Source: JBGQAS01 sp964498605
GTDB taxonomy: Bacteria; Chloroflexota; Anaerolineae; Anaerolineales; Anaerolineaceae
Length of the DNA stretch: 6,100 nt
Assembly: GCA_964498605.1 (NCBI GenBank)
Contig: CAZCHK010000088.1
Coordinates: 1 to 6,100 of the forward strand
Direction of reading: 5' to 3'
Part shown: in pieces, positions 5,713 through 6,100 of the stretch
Numbering within the stretch: the stretch's first letter is position 1
Layout: each line of letters starts with the position of its first letter
Program-made: the position numbers and the translations under genes
Notes under the pieces: model-generated
Told to the model about the DNA's origin: nothing
The model's database searches: none
What the model saw: only the letters and a program-made list of their open reading frames with translations

Positions 5713-5713
5713 A
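5696..5713. promoter_or_regulatory. Perfect 18-bp palindrome, likely operator between divergent genes
   Basis: TACTATACTAGTATAGTA is its own reverse complement and lies 57 bp from the MBL-fold start and 66 bp from the peptidase start. It contains -10-like hexamers on both strands (TATACT and TATAGT), so a bound dimer would block RNA polymerase in either direction. TACTA...TAGTA half-sites resemble those I recall for GntR/YtrA-type repressors, but the regulator is unknown and none is encoded in the window. Confidence 0.55.
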
Positions 5714-5719
5714 GCGTTT

Positions 5720-5756
5720 GCGAGTTCCAGCGCTTTGGTGCCGGGTTTGAACTCGC
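5720..5756 (+). repeat. Inverted repeat / hairpin in the S9 peptidase leader
   Basis: GCGAGTTC (5720-5727) and GAACTCGC (5749-5756) are perfect inverted repeats separated by 21 bases, extendable outward as RNA by two U-G wobbles (5718-5719 with 5757-5758). It would form a stem at the extreme 5' end of the peptidase mRNA, ahead of the Shine-Dalgarno GGAGG (5770-5774). No T-run follows, so it is not a terminator. mRNA stabilisation or a second protein-binding site is possible. Confidence 0.4.
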
Positions 5757-5779
5757 GGCGATCCCTTATGGAGGCTTTT

Positions 5780-6100
5780 ATGGCAGAAAAGAAGAACGTG
5801 ATCACGGCCGAGGATCTGTACCGGCTCGAATTAATCGACGAAGTGCGTCTGACCCCTGATGGCGGGAAGGTTTTTTTTACAAAAAAACGTGTGGATCGCA
5901 AAACGGAAAAGAAATACTCCAACCTGTGGAGCGTGCCCACCGATGGTCTGTCTGCCAGAGCCTTCACTCAGGGCGATCAATCCGATTTCATGCCGCGCAT
6001 TTCGCCTTTAGGGACGGAGATCGCTTTCCTTTCCAACCGGGGGGACAAGGAGAAACAGCCCCAGATTTATCTCATTCCCATTGACGGCGGGGAAGCCCGT
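5780..6100 (+). CDS. S9-family peptidase (prolyl oligopeptidase/acylaminoacyl-peptidase type), N-terminal fragment
   Basis: The reading frame is open from the ATG at 5780 to the window edge (107 codons), so the gene is cut by the window and not truncated in the genome as far as can be seen. GGAGG (5770-5774) is 5 nt before the start. The fragment is the beginning of a TolB/WD40-like beta-propeller: DLYRLELIDEVRLTPDGGKV (12-31), NLWSVPTDG (48-56), PRISPLGTEIAFLSNRGDK (72-90) and QIYLIPIDGGEAR (95-107). The repeated 'sPdG-x-x-iaf' and 'iy-x-x-p-x-dGG' strands and the opening 'it-edl-y-l' are typical of cytoplasmic S9C peptidases, in which the propeller gates a C-terminal alpha/beta-hydrolase Ser-Asp-His domain. 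That catalytic domain lies beyond the window, so activity cannot be checked. No signal peptide is present. DPP-IV-like S9B or a plain TolB-like propeller are less likely alternatives. Confidence 0.87.
   Translation, partial: MAEKKNVITAEDLYRLELIDEVRLTPDGGKVFFTKKRVDRKTEKKYSNLWSVPTDGLSARAFTQGDQSDFMPRISPLGTEIAFLSNRGDKEKQPQIYLIPIDGGEAR

Noticed and set aside
5737..5760. On the minus strand, a GAGTTCAAACCC...ACCA string resembling the T-loop and 3' end of a tRNA
   Set aside because: The flanking bases cannot form the five-pair T-stem, and no anticodon or D arm precedes it, so it is not a tRNA or a credible tRNA fragment.

Overview
The window looks like an ordinary bacterial chromosome segment of moderate-to-high GC. 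The gene content (an FxLYD-repeat lipoprotein, an Hsp20, a COG1237-type metallo-hydrolase, an S9 peptidase, and a ~90-residue protein with an ITGPV...LIRMIRNLGL core) best fits a Chloroflexota (Anaerolineae-like) genome. That assignment rests on recalled family resemblance, not on a search. No phage genes, insertion sequences, CRISPR arrays, tRNAs or rRNAs were seen.

Layout, left to right: a 91-residue conserved-type small protein (+, 55-330); an HI0933/BaiN-family flavoprotein (-, 370-1599); an Hsp20 small heat-shock protein (+, 1745-2242); a two-gene minus-strand unit in which a flavin-reductase-like FMN-binding protein (2569-3081) is followed by a 72-residue cysteine-containing unknown (2314-2532); a four-repeat FxLYD lipoprotein (+, 3355-4737); a metallo-beta-lactamase-fold hydrolase (-, 4790-5638); and the first 107 codons of an S9-family peptidase (+, 5780 to the window edge). 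Genes alternate in direction. Each of the three convergent junctions carries one strong hairpin terminator (349-380, 2256-2297, 4756-4791), and the latter two look bidirectional. The three divergent junctions hold the promoters.

Most genes seem to be independent transcription units of housekeeping or stress type: redox flavoproteins, a chaperone, a surface lipoprotein and hydrolases. Only the flavin-reductase/small-protein pair looks like an operon. I see no single multi-gene novel system. The most interesting signals are regulatory: a low-stability hairpin reaching into the Shine-Dalgarno sequence of hsp20 (candidate RNA thermometer), a perfect 18-bp palindrome between the divergent hydrolase and peptidase genes, a hairpin at the presumed 5' end of the peptidase mRNA, and a near-leaderless start for the flavoprotein gene.
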